Source: Candidatus Avelusimicrobium luingense (GTDB lineage Bacteria > Elusimicrobiota > Elusimicrobia > Elusimicrobiales > Elusimicrobiaceae). From it: a stretch of 64,000 nt of DNA. The translations under genes were made by a program, and so were the position numbers. Where the stretch lies: positions 106,820 to 170,819 of the forward strand of contig OOHK01000003.1 in the NCBI GenBank assembly GCA_900315845.1, written 5' to 3'. The notes under the pieces were generated by a model. That model had not been told where the DNA came from. It did not search any database and saw only the letters and a list, made by a program, of their open reading frames with translations. Positions 34,186 to 42,851 of this stretch are shown here, in pieces (positions within the stretch are counted from its first letter, which is position 1; each line of letters opens with the position of its first letter).

Positions 34186-35522
34186 TGGCAAATAATACAG
34201 TTGCAAATATCTTGAACGCACCCGAACTCAGAAAGCGCTTACTTTTTGTGTTCGGGGCGCTCGCTGTTTTCCGGATTGCGGCTGCAATCCCTATACCCGG
34301 TATCAATACGGAAGTATTAAAACAATTGTTCCAAGCCCACCAAAACGGTATTTTAGGTTTTATGAATATCTTTTCGGGCGGTGCATTGGGGCGTTTTTCC
34401 ATATTGGCGCTAGGTATCATGCCGTACATTAACGCTTCCATCATTATGGGGTTGGTGCGCGGGGCTCATATTTTCCCGGCATTGGACCGCATGCATAAAG
34501 AAGGGGAATCCGGCAGAAGAAAAGAAAACCAGATTACCCGTATTTTTGCACTGTTTTTAGCCGTCTTGCAAGGCTCTATGATGACGTTTGCCATCACCCG
34601 CGTAACGGGTGTGGGCGGCGTATCGGCGGTGGTCAATCCGTCCTTTTTGTTTTTTGTGACGACGGTTTTAACCTTGGCTGCAGGCACGATGTTTGTGATG
34701 TGGCTGGGTGAACAAATTACCGAAAAAGGCGTCGGAAACGGTATCTCGCTTATCATCTTTGCGGGTATCGTGGATCGCTTGCCCAGTGCTATTATGGAAG
34801 TCGTTAAACGCGTACAAACCGACGAAATGGATTTGTTTGTCGCGTTACTTATTTTCGGCGCAGTGGCTGTGGTAACGGCCTTGGTGGTGTGGTTGGAAAC
34901 GGCCCAACGCCAAATCCCGGTACAATATGCTAAACGTCAAGTAGGCAATAAAGCGTACGGCGGACAAACCAGTTATTTACCGCTTAAGATTGATCAAAGC
35001 GGTGTAATCGCGGTTATCTTTGCGTCGTCTGTAATTTCGTTGCCGCTCACGATTGCAAGTTTTAACCAAGAAGCCGAATGGGCACAAAAATTGCTCGGTG
35101 CCATGAACCATAGCAGTACATGGTACATGTTGCTGTTTTCGGCGCTCATTATTTTCTTCTGTTATTTCTATAACTCTATGACGATTAACCCGTCTGATTT
35201 AGCCGATAACATGAAGAAATGGGGCGGTTTTATTCCCGGAATCCGTCCCGGTGAACCGACTAAAAACTACATTGAATGGGTCATGAACCGCTTGACGTTC
35301 TGCGGCGCCATCTTTGTTTGTTTGATTGCGGTCTTGCCGGACTTCTTCCGTGCGTATTTTAACGTGGACTTTTACTTCGGTGGCACCGCGCTGCTCATCG
35401 TAGTCGGCGTGGCGTTAGATACCGTTGGGCAAGTGCAAGCGCACTTACTCGCGCGTAACTATGAACCGCTGATGAAAGGGTCCAAAAGAATTAAAGGCCG
35501 CTGGTTTAACGTCGGCCAATAG
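34185..35522 (+). CDS. secY: preprotein translocase subunit SecY
   Basis: A 445-residue channel subunit with ten predicted membrane segments. The plug region after TM1 (IPIPGINTEVLKQLF), the GALGRFSILALGIMPYINASII segment, and the C5 loop with FIPGIRPGEPTKNYIEWVMNRLT are recognisable. TAATG overlap with rplO indicates coupled expression. A hairpin repeat element follows before adk. Confidence 0.97.
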   Translation: MANNTVANILNAPELRKRLLFVFGALAVFRIAAAIPIPGINTEVLKQLFQAHQNGILGFMNIFSGGALGRFSILALGIMPYINASIIMGLVRGAHIFPALDRMHKEGESGRRKENQITRIFALFLAVLQGSMMTFAITRVTGVGGVSAVVNPSFLFFVTTVLTLAAGTMFVMWLGEQITEKGVGNGISLIIFAGIVDRLPSAIMEVVKRVQTDEMDLFVALLIFGAVAVVTALVVWLETAQRQIPVQYAKRQVGNKAYGGQTSYLPLKIDQSGVIAVIFASSVISLPLTIASFNQEAEWAQKLLGAMNHSSTWYMLLFSALIIFFCYFYNSMTINPSDLADNMKKWGGFIPGIRPGEPTKNYIEWVMNRLTFCGAIFVCLIAVLPDFFRAYFNVDFYFGGTALLIVVGVALDTVGQVQAHLLARNYEPLMKGSKRIKGRWFNVGQ

Positions 35523-35529
35523 TTTTGTG

Positions 35530-35612
35530 TTTTTGGGAGATTGCGTTGTTGTTACGCGGCTCGCTTAACGAAGTAAGCTTCGCCGCTACACGCCTAGCAA
35601 TCTCCTCAAAAA
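35530..35612. repeat. intergenic palindromic element between secY and adk
   Basis: TTTTTGGGAGATTGC (35530-35544) is complementary to GCAATCTCCTCAAAAA (35597-35612). The 52-bp core between the arms starts GTTGTTGTTAC and ends CACGCCTA, matching the core ends of the element at 210-337, whereas the arms are unrelated. The reading frame through this region is not a gene. The rest of the spacer to 35713 shows nothing else clear. Confidence 0.65.
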
Positions 35613-35713
35613 CCCATAAACTATTAAGTTGGATGTGGAGGGAAGAAATTCCCAAAAATTCCACAAACTATCCCGGTTTGGCAGGAAAAATTTTAGCAGT
35701 AAAAGAGTAATTT

Positions 35714-36346
35714 ATGAACATTATTTTAATGGGATGTCCGGGTGCCGGTAAAGGCACACAATCTGCGAAATTGTTACAAACATTTCCGTTGCATCATATT
35801 TCTACGGGCGATGTCTTGCGCGCAGAAATTGCATCGGGATCGCCGTTAGGTAAACAATTGGGCGAAATTGTCAATAAAGGCAATTTGGTACCGGATGAAC
35901 TGATGGTGCAGATGTTGGAGAAAATCGTCAAATCTACGGACAAAGGAATTATTTTTGACGGGTTTCCGCGTACGGTTCCGCAAGCCGAAGCATTAGATGC
36001 TATGATGCAACGCTTGAACCGCGCGATTACACACGTCATTATGATTGATCTTCCCGCAGAAGAAGTTGTCAACCGCATTTGCTCGCGCAGACAATGCAAA
36101 AAATGCGGTGCGATTTTGCGTGTAGATATAAAAAACCCGTTAGAAAAATGTTCGGCTTGCGGCGGCGAATTATACACGCGTCCCGATGATACTCCCGAAC
36201 GTGCTACACACCGTTTAGAAGTATATCGCAACAGCACGCTGCCGGTAAAAAATTATTACCAGACCAGCGGGAAATATGTGGAAGTGAACGGCAATCAAAC
36301 GCCGGAAAAAGTTTTTGAGGATATTACAAAAATCCTTGAGAAATAA
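35714..36346 (+). CDS. adk: adenylate kinase, zinc LID form
   Basis: A 210-residue enzyme interconverting ATP+AMP and 2 ADP. The P-loop GCPGAGKGT is at 7-15, the AMP-site FDGFPRT at 81-87, and the LID holds four Cys (128, 131, 146, 149) that bind zinc. It is the long-LID type. secY-adk-map is a common order. A weak GTAA ribosome region precedes the ATG. Confidence 0.97.
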   Translation: MNIILMGCPGAGKGTQSAKLLQTFPLHHISTGDVLRAEIASGSPLGKQLGEIVNKGNLVPDELMVQMLEKIVKSTDKGIIFDGFPRTVPQAEALDAMMQRLNRAITHVIMIDLPAEEVVNRICSRRQCKKCGAILRVDIKNPLEKCSACGGELYTRPDDTPERATHRLEVYRNSTLPVKNYYQTSGKYVEVNGNQTPEKVFEDITKILEK

Positions 36347-36347
36347 A

Positions 36348-37100
36348 ATGATTGAAGTAAAAAACGAACAAGAACTTGAACGTATGCGCGCCGCCGGAAA
36401 GGTGACGGCTGCGGTTCTTAAGCAAATGACCGAGCTAGTCAAACCGGGCATTTCTACGTTGGAGTTAGACAAAGCTGCGGAAAAAACGATTCGTTCCTTC
36501 GGAGCGACGCCGCTTTTTCTGGGGTATTACGGGTTTCCGGGCAGTATTTGCGCGTCTGTGAACGAAGAAGTCGTGCACGGAATCCCAAAAAAAGATAGAA
36601 TATTAAAGAGTGGTGATATTATCAGTATCGATACAGGAGCCCGCCTTGACGGTTTCTGTTCGGATGCCGCAATCACGCTCGGCGTGGGAAAAGTTTCTGA
36701 GGAAGCCCAAAAATTGATGGACGTAACGAAAAAATCGTTATACAAAGCCATCGGGCAAATCAAACCGGGCCGCCGTCTTGGTGACGCGCAGCACGCGGTG
36801 GAAACATTTGCCATGCAACATAACATGGGAGTCGTTCGCGATTATTGCGGGCATGGAATCGGCCGCAATATGCACGAAGAGCCAAACATCCCCAACTTCG
36901 GCAAACCGGGCACCGGCCCGATATTAGAAGCGGGAATGACCTTGGCGATTGAGCCCATGCTTACTGCGGGAACTTATAAAGTCAGGGAGTTGGATGACGG
37001 TTGGACGGTGGTCACATTGGACGGCAGTTATGCGGCCCACTTTGAACATACGATAGCCGTTACCGCTAACGGCAGTGAAATTCTCACTGCTTTTGAATAA
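36348..37100 (+). CDS. map: methionine aminopeptidase, type I
   Basis: A 250-residue enzyme that removes N-terminal Met from new proteins. The metal ligands expected in the fold are visible (SIDTGARLDGFCSDAAIT, CGHGIGRNMHEEPNIPN, EPMLTAG, EHTIAV). I chose ATG 36348, one base after the adk stop, over upstream in-frame codons inside adk. No N-terminal zinc-finger extension. Confidence 0.97.
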   Translation: MIEVKNEQELERMRAAGKVTAAVLKQMTELVKPGISTLELDKAAEKTIRSFGATPLFLGYYGFPGSICASVNEEVVHGIPKKDRILKSGDIISIDTGARLDGFCSDAAITLGVGKVSEEAQKLMDVTKKSLYKAIGQIKPGRRLGDAQHAVETFAMQHNMGVVRDYCGHGIGRNMHEEPNIPNFGKPGTGPILEAGMTLAIEPMLTAGTYKVRELDDGWTVVTLDGSYAAHFEHTIAVTANGSEILTAFE

Positions 37101-37176
37101 CACATCGGACGCGTTTAAGAAGTAAAAAACGCGACGCGGTGTTTGTTCCGACAATTTAATCCGAACTCGGAGTTGT

Positions 37177-37389
37177 ATGAGTGACAAAATAGAAGTTGAG
37201 GGTAAAGTCTTAGAAGCGCTTCCCAATGCAATGTTCAAAATTGAAATTGCAGGCGGCAAAGTCATTCTGGGACACATATCCGGCAAAATGAGAGTTCATC
37301 ATATAAGAATTCTGCCGGGAGACAGCGTGAAGTTGGAATTATCTCCGTACGATTTAACCCGTGGCAGAATAACTTATAGGGAGAAATAA
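37177..37389 (+). CDS. infA: translation initiation factor IF-1
   Basis: A 70-residue S1/OB-fold factor ([19 protein letters not shown] and RITYREK ending). The 76-base gap from map has a small GCGTTT/AAACGC hairpin. Confidence 0.97.
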   Translation: MSDKIEVEGKVLEALPNAMFKIEIAGGKVILGHISGKMRVHHIRILPGDSVKLELSPYDLTRGRITYREK

Positions 37390-37503
37390 ATGAAAGTCAG
37401 AGCCAGTGTAAAAAAGATATGTCAGAAATGCAAAATTATTAAACGCAACGGCGTAGTTCGTGTGGTTTGCGAAGTAGCAAAACACAAACAACGCCAAGGT
37501 TAA
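37390..37503 (+). CDS. rpmJ: 50S ribosomal protein L36
   Basis: A 37-residue protein beginning [15 protein letters not shown]. It carries the zinc site C11, C14, C27 and H32, so it is the zinc-binding form. The ATG begins directly after the infA stop codon. Easily missed because of its size; the order infA-rpmJ-rpsM supports it. Confidence 0.96.
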   Translation: MKVRASVKKICQKCKIIKRNGVVRVVCEVAKHKQRQG

Positions 37504-37525
37504 TTTACAGGAGTTTTAGAGAAAT

Positions 37526-37900
37526 ATGGCTAGAGTCGCAGGTATTGATTTACCGAAAAACAAAAGAATTGATGTCGCATTGGAATACATTTACGGCATC
37601 GGCAAGAAAAACGCCAAAGAAGTGCTTGCTAAAGTAGAAGGCCAAATTGACCCCGCTACCCGCGTGAAAGATTTGACCGAACAACAAGCCGGTTTGCTCA
37701 ACACCATTTTGCAGAAAGAATACAAAGTGGAAGGCGAACTGCGCCGCGAAGTCGCGCAAAACATTCACCGCGCGATTGAAATCGGCTCCTATCGGGGTCA
37801 GCGCCATCGCCGCAATCTGCCCGTACGCGGCCAACGCACCAAAACCAACAGCAGAACCCGCCGCGGCAGAAGAAAAACCGTGGGTTCTAAAACCAAATAA
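37526..37900 (+). CDS. rpsM: 30S ribosomal protein S13
   Basis: A 124-residue S13 with [30 protein letters not shown] and the C-terminal [24 protein letters not shown] (quoted separately they are the usual conserved ends). AGGAG precedes the ATG. First of the alpha-operon ribosomal genes. Confidence 0.97.
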   Translation: MARVAGIDLPKNKRIDVALEYIYGIGKKNAKEVLAKVEGQIDPATRVKDLTEQQAGLLNTILQKEYKVEGELRREVAQNIHRAIEIGSYRGQRHRRNLPVRGQRTKTNSRTRRGRRKTVGSKTK

Positions 37901-37920
37901 CTTTTAGAAGGAATTTTACT

Positions 37921-38343
37921 ATGGCAGAAGAAAAAGTAACCTCGTCCGCACCGGCCCAAGCGCCTGCGGCGAAAGCAAAAAAGAAAAACTCCAAAGCCCC
38001 GGCTTTTGGTGTCGTGCATATTTATTGCTCGTTTAACAACACCATCGTAACCGTTTCCGATGACAAAGGCAACACCGTTGCTTGGTCTACCGCCGGTTCC
38101 CATGGTTTCAAAGGTACCAAGAAGTCTACTCCGTTTGCTGCGCAAATCACCAGCAACAAAGCGGCCGAAAAAGCCTATGCGCTTGGTATGCGTGAAGTAG
38201 CCGTCAAGGTTTGTGGGCCCGGTCAAGGCCGCGAAACGGCCGTTCGTGCCGTCCAACAAGCCGGACTTCTCGTGTCTTCTATTAAAGACATCACCCCCAT
38301 CCCGCACAACGGATGCAGACCGCCTAAAGCACGGAGAGTATAA
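37921..38343 (+). CDS. rpsK: 30S ribosomal protein S11
   Basis: A 140-residue S11. The fold starts near residue 28 ([17 protein letters not shown]) and ends [18 protein letters not shown]. The Ala/Lys-rich N-terminal stretch of about 25 residues is longer than usual. Confidence 0.97.
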   Translation: MAEEKVTSSAPAQAPAAKAKKKNSKAPAFGVVHIYCSFNNTIVTVSDDKGNTVAWSTAGSHGFKGTKKSTPFAAQITSNKAAEKAYALGMREVAVKVCGPGQGRETAVRAVQQAGLLVSSIKDITPIPHNGCRPPKARRV

Positions 38344-38348
38344 TTTTT

Positions 38349-38978
38349 ATGTCAAGATATACAGGACCTGCCTGCAAAAAATGCAGAAAATTAGATTGCA
38401 AATTGTTCCTTAAAGGAACGAAGTGTTACACCAACTGTGTCATGGACAAGTTGGCCGCTGCCACCAAACGCGGTGGTAAAGTACGCAAAGCAAAAGTATC
38501 GGAATATGGTATCCGCTTACAAGAAAAACAGAAAGCCAAATGGCAATCTGGTATGTCGGAAATTCCGTTCCACAATTTGTTTGATGCTGCTGCCAAAGCC
38601 GAAGGACAAACCGGTGAAAATTTCTTACGCAAATTGGAAACCCGGTTGGATAACGTCGTTCGCCGCTTAGGGTTTGCTGTATCGCTCAAGGCCGCGCGCC
38701 AAATCGTGTTGCACGGGTATGTAACGGTCAACGGCAAAGCCGTCAATGTGCCGTCTTACCAATTGCGCATCGGCGACAAGGTAACTTTGGATAAATCTAT
38801 GGCAGAAAACGTCATGGTCAAACAAGGTTTAACCGAAGCGGAAAAACATAACCAACGCCCGAGTTTCTTAGAATATGACGGCGAAAAAATGACCGGTAAA
38901 TTGTTAAGATGGCCCGACAGAGCGGAAATGTCCTACCCTGTCAATGAGCAGCTCATTGTAGAATACTATTCTAAATAA
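38349..38978 (+). CDS. rpsD: 30S ribosomal protein S4, zinc type
   Basis: A 209-residue S4. The N-terminus has Cys at 9, 12, 17, 26 and 30, consistent with the zinc-binding form, and the S4 RNA-binding domain (RLDNVVRRLGFAVSLKAARQ and VLHGYVTVNGKAVN) follows. S4 controls the alpha operon in E. coli; no operator was identified here. Confidence 0.97.
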   Translation: MSRYTGPACKKCRKLDCKLFLKGTKCYTNCVMDKLAAATKRGGKVRKAKVSEYGIRLQEKQKAKWQSGMSEIPFHNLFDAAAKAEGQTGENFLRKLETRLDNVVRRLGFAVSLKAARQIVLHGYVTVNGKAVNVPSYQLRIGDKVTLDKSMAENVMVKQGLTEAEKHNQRPSFLEYDGEKMTGKLLRWPDRAEMSYPVNEQLIVEYYSK

Positions 38979-38994
38979 TAGTTTGGAGGCTTAC

Positions 38995-39984
38995 ATGGCT
39001 TTAAATGAATTGGTTCTTCCTCAAAAAATTCAGTTGGAAGAAAAAACTGCGTCTGATTTCTATGGCAAATTTATTGCCGAACCGTATGAAAGCGGTTATG
39101 GTCACACCGTAGGAAATTCCTTACGCCGGATTTTACTTTCCGGTATGGAAGGGGCCGCAGTTAGCGCCGTACGCATCGCGGGAGCCGTACACGAATTTAG
39201 CACGATTCCCAATGTGCGCGAAGACGTTATCAATATCTTGCTTAACTTTAAGCACTTACGTGTGAAAATGGAAGGCAAGGCCAAAGAATATGTGCAATTG
39301 CACGCTTCCAAACCCGGCGTTGTTACGGCGGCGGACATTGAAGAAGTGGACGGCGTAGAAATTGTCAATAAAGATCTCGTGCTTGCTACGTTAGAAGTCG
39401 GCGGGGCGCTTGATATTGAAATTGAACTTACCCGCGGCAAAGGATACGTTTCTGCCGAGGAACACGCCAAAGTCCAACGTCCGGCCGGATTTATCCCGGT
39501 AGATTCGTTGTACTCGCCGATTGTAAAAGTCCATTACGATGTGGAACCGGCGCGCGTAGGCCAAAAGACCGACTATGACCGTTTGATTTTGGAAATTACC
39601 ACCGACGGTACATTAGAACCGGCCCGTGCCTTGCACCGCGCAGCGGTATTGTTATCGGGTTCTCTTCATATCTTTACGATTGAAGGCGAAGACGATTGCG
39701 TAGCCACCACCAGCGACCAAGTTGCCGAAGAATCGGTCGTTGCGCCGGCTGCTACGGCCGCTTCCAGCAAACAGGAAGATTTGCTCAATCAATCTATTGA
39801 ATTTATTGAGTTATCTTCCCGTTCCATTAACTGCCTCAAATCCGAAAACATTCACACGGTACGCGATTTGGTTAAAATGACCGAAGACGACCTGAAAATG
39901 ATTAAAAATTTCGGGGCAAAATCTATGGACGAAATCAAAGAAAGACTCACAGAAATGCACCTTTCTTTGGGTATGAAAATTTAA
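38995..39984 (+). CDS. rpoA: DNA-directed RNA polymerase subunit alpha
   Basis: A 329-residue alpha subunit. The N-terminal dimerisation domain (GYGHTVGNSLRRILLSGMEGAAV), an Ala/Ser-rich linker (about 235-255) and the C-terminal domain with helix-hairpin-helix motifs (LSSRSINCLKSENI, MIKNFGAKSMDEI) are in order. ATG 38995 is chosen because GGAGG precedes it; the TTG at 38983 lies in the ribosome-site region. Confidence 0.98.
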   Translation: MALNELVLPQKIQLEEKTASDFYGKFIAEPYESGYGHTVGNSLRRILLSGMEGAAVSAVRIAGAVHEFSTIPNVREDVINILLNFKHLRVKMEGKAKEYVQLHASKPGVVTAADIEEVDGVEIVNKDLVLATLEVGGALDIEIELTRGKGYVSAEEHAKVQRPAGFIPVDSLYSPIVKVHYDVEPARVGQKTDYDRLILEITTDGTLEPARALHRAAVLLSGSLHIFTIEGEDDCVATTSDQVAEESVVAPAATAASSKQEDLLNQSIEFIELSSRSINCLKSENIHTVRDLVKMTEDDLKMIKNFGAKSMDEIKERLTEMHLSLGMKI

Positions 39985-39999
39985 GGAGTAACTTTCAGT

Positions 40000-40344
40000 A
40001 TGATTAAGAATACCGGATACCGGAAATTAGGCAAAACCGCCTCTCACCGCAAAGCGATGTTAAACAACATGGCTACCAGCATCATCTTGCACGAAGAAGT
40101 CAAGACAACGCTTCAAAAAGCCAAAGAAGTACGCCGCGTGGTGGAAGGGTTGATTACGTTAGCCAAAGCCAACAATATGGCTGCTGCGAAAGAAACCCTG
40201 AAAGATGAAGCGGCTTGCAAAAAATTAGCCGAAGTGTTGGCGGCCCGTTACGCCAACCGCCCGGGTGGGTTCTGCCGGATTTACCGCGCAGGGCTTCGCC
40301 AAGGGGACAATGCGGAAGTAGCCATTGTAAAATTAGTTGATTAA
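40000..40344 (+). CDS. rplQ: 50S ribosomal protein L17
   Basis: A 114-residue L17 with the conserved [16 protein letters not shown] start and [20 protein letters not shown] region. mreB follows after only ten bases, so the ribosomal cluster continues into a cell-shape gene. Confidence 0.97.
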   Translation: MIKNTGYRKLGKTASHRKAMLNNMATSIILHEEVKTTLQKAKEVRRVVEGLITLAKANNMAAAKETLKDEAACKKLAEVLAARYANRPGGFCRIYRAGLRQGDNAEVAIVKLVD

Positions 40345-40354
40345 GAGGCAACCG

Positions 40355-41398
40355 ATGGTAATAGACTATTTAGGAGGGCTTTTTTCCTCGGACTTAGGGA
40401 TGGACTTAGGTACAGCCAACTGCTTGATTTACGTCAAGGATAAAGGCATTGTACTTCGTGAGCCGTCCGTCGTCGCGGTGGAAAGAGAAACCGGTGAAGT
40501 TAAAGCCGTAGGCGCTAAGGCCAAACAAATGTTAGGCCGCACGCCTGCCAACATCGTAGCCGTTCGCCCGATGAAAAACGGTGTAATTGCGGATTTTGAA
40601 GTAACACAAGAAATGATTCGTTACTTTATTCGTAAAGTACATAGCCGTAGCAGTCTGTTACGTCCCCGCATTGTAATCGGAATCCCTTCGGACATTACCG
40701 GCGTGGAACGCCGGGCCGTTGATGATGCCGCCCGCCAAGCCGGCGCGCGGGAAGTGTATTTGATCGAAGAACCCATGGCTTCGGCCATGGGTGCCGATTT
40801 GCCTATCGCCGAACCGCATGCCAGCATGATTGTGGATATCGGCGGAGGTACGACGGAAGTAGCGGTTATTTCATTAGGCGGCATGGTAGTAGCCAAATCT
40901 ATTGATGTTGCCGGAGACGAATTAACCGAGTGTATTGTGCAATATTTCCGCAAAAAATACAGTTTAATCGTCGGCGAAACGACTGCCGAAGAAGTAAAGA
41001 TTAATTTAGGTTCAGTTTATCCGTTAAAAGAAGAAAGATCCATGGAAGTAAAAGGCCGCGACCAGACACAAGGTTTGCCGCGTACCTTAACCGTAACTTC
41101 CGAAGAAATCCGTCAGGCTTTAATGGAACCGGTGCGTTTGATTTTAGATGTTATCAAAAGCACATTGGAAGAAACACCGCCGGAACTCGCTGCCGATTTG
41201 GTGGACAGAGGGCTTGTGGTGGCCGGTGGCGGAAGTCTTTTACGGGGTATTACCGAACTCATCCGCAAGGAAACAGATATCCCGGTGCACCGCGCAGCCG
41301 ATCCGCTGAGTTGTGTAGCATTGGGGACGGGCAAGTTTTTGGAACAACTTAACGAAAAAGGAACGCGCTTTTTCAGTTCGCGCGGCAAATCTTTCTAA
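40355..41398 (+). CDS. mreB: rod-shape-determining actin-like protein MreB
   Basis: A 347-residue bacterial actin. The phosphate-1 ([19 protein letters not shown]), connect, phosphate-2 ([19 protein letters not shown]) and adenosine ([13 protein letters not shown]) motifs are present. It directs lateral wall growth with MreC, MreD, PBP2 and RodA, which follow. I chose ATG 40355 behind AAGAGG. It ends at a terminator, so it probably belongs to the transcript of rpoA-rplQ, apart from mreC. Confidence 0.97.
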   Translation: MVIDYLGGLFSSDLGMDLGTANCLIYVKDKGIVLREPSVVAVERETGEVKAVGAKAKQMLGRTPANIVAVRPMKNGVIADFEVTQEMIRYFIRKVHSRSSLLRPRIVIGIPSDITGVERRAVDDAARQAGAREVYLIEEPMASAMGADLPIAEPHASMIVDIGGGTTEVAVISLGGMVVAKSIDVAGDELTECIVQYFRKKYSLIVGETTAEEVKINLGSVYPLKEERSMEVKGRDQTQGLPRTLTVTSEEIRQALMEPVRLILDVIKSTLEETPPELAADLVDRGLVVAGGGSLLRGITELIRKETDIPVHRAADPLSCVALGTGKFLEQLNEKGTRFFSSRGKSF

Positions 41399-41419
41399 CT
41401 TGCTCTACGGTTCTTATGG

Positions 41420-41460
41420 AAAGCGGACACTGCTTGAAAGAAAAGCCGTGTCCGCTTTTT
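41420..41460 (+). terminator. intrinsic terminator after mreB
   Basis: AAAGCGGACAC pairs with GTGTCCGCTTTTT, with a 17-base loop and T run. It marks the end of the S10-to-mreB cluster. Confidence 0.85.
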
Positions 41461-41489
41461 GGTTTGTATAGATAAATTTTGATTTTATT

Positions 41490-42362
41490 ATGGCTCTTGT
41501 TACACGAAAACGTACCCGAAAAGTTTATACAGGTAACCGACGCCGGTTTTTCTTTCCGGTAGTCTTTTTGCTCCTATCGTTTTTACTTATGATTTTGCCG
41601 TTGGAGGGCATTGTCGTTTCTGTCAAAACGGTATTGTCTTATATTTTTATTCCGCCGATACGGGCCGCGCACGGAACGGTTAAATATGCACAAGGGGTAC
41701 ACCAAACGGTACAGGAATTATTGGAAACCCACCAAGAAAATTTGCGCTTAAAACAACAAATAGAAATGGAACATCTTCGCGCTACACAAGCCGAAACTGT
41801 ATTTAAGGAAAACGAACGCTTAACCGAAGAGTTAGATTTGGAATCGGCCTGGCCTTGGCAAGGTATATGGGCTAAGGTGGCTTACCGCGAGCCTAGCCAA
41901 TGGAACACCGTCACCATTGATAAAGGATCGGCAGATGGCATTCGGGAACGCAGCGCTGTATTATCCTTGGAACAAGGCCAAGACGGATTAGCCGGTGTTG
42001 TGGTGGAAGTTTCGGAAAATACTTCTAAAGTGCTACTGGTCCGTGATGAAGATTTTTCAGCGGCGGTTATGTTGGAAAACGGGCAAGAAGAAGGATTACT
42101 TGTCGGTGGTGGATCCGGGGCCGTTCGCATTAAATATATTCCGCTGCAAGCCGAGGTTTCCAAAGGGGATAAAGTAGTTACATCTGCAAATAGCAGTATT
42201 TTCCCGGCGGGCATTTTTGTAGGAACGGTGCGTGCTATACGCGATGACGGCAGTTTCCAAACCGCCCGCACGATTGAAATAGACCCGGCTGTACGGTCGT
42301 CTGCCGTTAAGGAAGTTTTTGTGCTTTCTAAACAGGAGCCTGTTTATGTGGAAAATTTGTAA
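41490..42362 (+). CDS. mreC: rod-shape-determining protein MreC
   Basis: A 290-residue bitopic membrane protein. A basic N-terminus is followed by a membrane segment at about 22-45, a coiled coil (about 75-115) and the beta-rich periplasmic domain typical of the family (WNTVTIDKGSADGIRERSAV, VVTSANSSIFPAGIFVGTV). No good ribosome site or -35 is seen between the terminator and the ATG, so expression of this unit is unclear. Its end overlaps mreD by 17 bases. Confidence 0.93.
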   Translation: MALVTRKRTRKVYTGNRRRFFFPVVFLLLSFLLMILPLEGIVVSVKTVLSYIFIPPIRAAHGTVKYAQGVHQTVQELLETHQENLRLKQQIEMEHLRATQAETVFKENERLTEELDLESAWPWQGIWAKVAYREPSQWNTVTIDKGSADGIRERSAVLSLEQGQDGLAGVVVEVSENTSKVLLVRDEDFSAAVMLENGQEEGLLVGGGSGAVRIKYIPLQAEVSKGDKVVTSANSSIFPAGIFVGTVRAIRDDGSFQTARTIEIDPAVRSSAVKEVFVLSKQEPVYVENL

Positions 42363-42840
42363 GTTATTTGTTTTATTTGTGTTAGCCACCATCTGCCACT
42401 GGGGATTTGCGACGCTGTTTTCGTATGCGGAACTTAACGTGAATTTTATGTTGGTTTTTGCGATTGCCTTGTGTACGGTTATTCCGTTGGAAATCGGTTA
42501 CCCGATTGTGTTTTTATGCGGACTCTTTTTAGATTTCTTCGGAGTTAAATTGTTTGGCAATAACGCCTTTTTATTTACGTTTGTGGCACTTATTATGTAC
42601 ACCTTGCGCGACCGGATTGATTTTTCCGGAATCATATCGCAAGTAGTGATTGTATTTTTACTAACGTGTATGGTCGGCGTATGCAATCATATCTTGTTAG
42701 CCTGGTTTACGCCCGCATCTTTTTGGCCGGGAATTGGCAGTTTATTCGGCGGAGCCGTGGTGGGGGCATTGCTCGCCCCAATCGTCTTTGCTATCGTTCG
42801 GTTGATGTGCTACGATTTTATGACAGATGAACGATTGTAA
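42346..42840 (+). CDS. mreD: rod-shape-determining protein MreD
   Basis: A 164-residue hydrophobic protein with about five membrane segments, the normal length. I chose ATG 42346 behind AGGAG; the start lies inside the end of mreC. Identified by hydropathy, gene order and the FLCGLFLDFF pattern. Confidence 0.88.
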   Translation: MWKICKLFVLFVLATICHWGFATLFSYAELNVNFMLVFAIALCTVIPLEIGYPIVFLCGLFLDFFGVKLFGNNAFLFTFVALIMYTLRDRIDFSGIISQVVIVFLLTCMVGVCNHILLAWFTPASFWPGIGSLFGGAVVGALLAPIVFAIVRLMCYDFMTDERL

Positions 42841-42851
42841 TAAAAAAACGT

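Noticed and set aside
35525-35710. Short plus-strand frame between secY and adk
   Set aside because: Most of it is the palindromic element, and no ribosome site precedes it.
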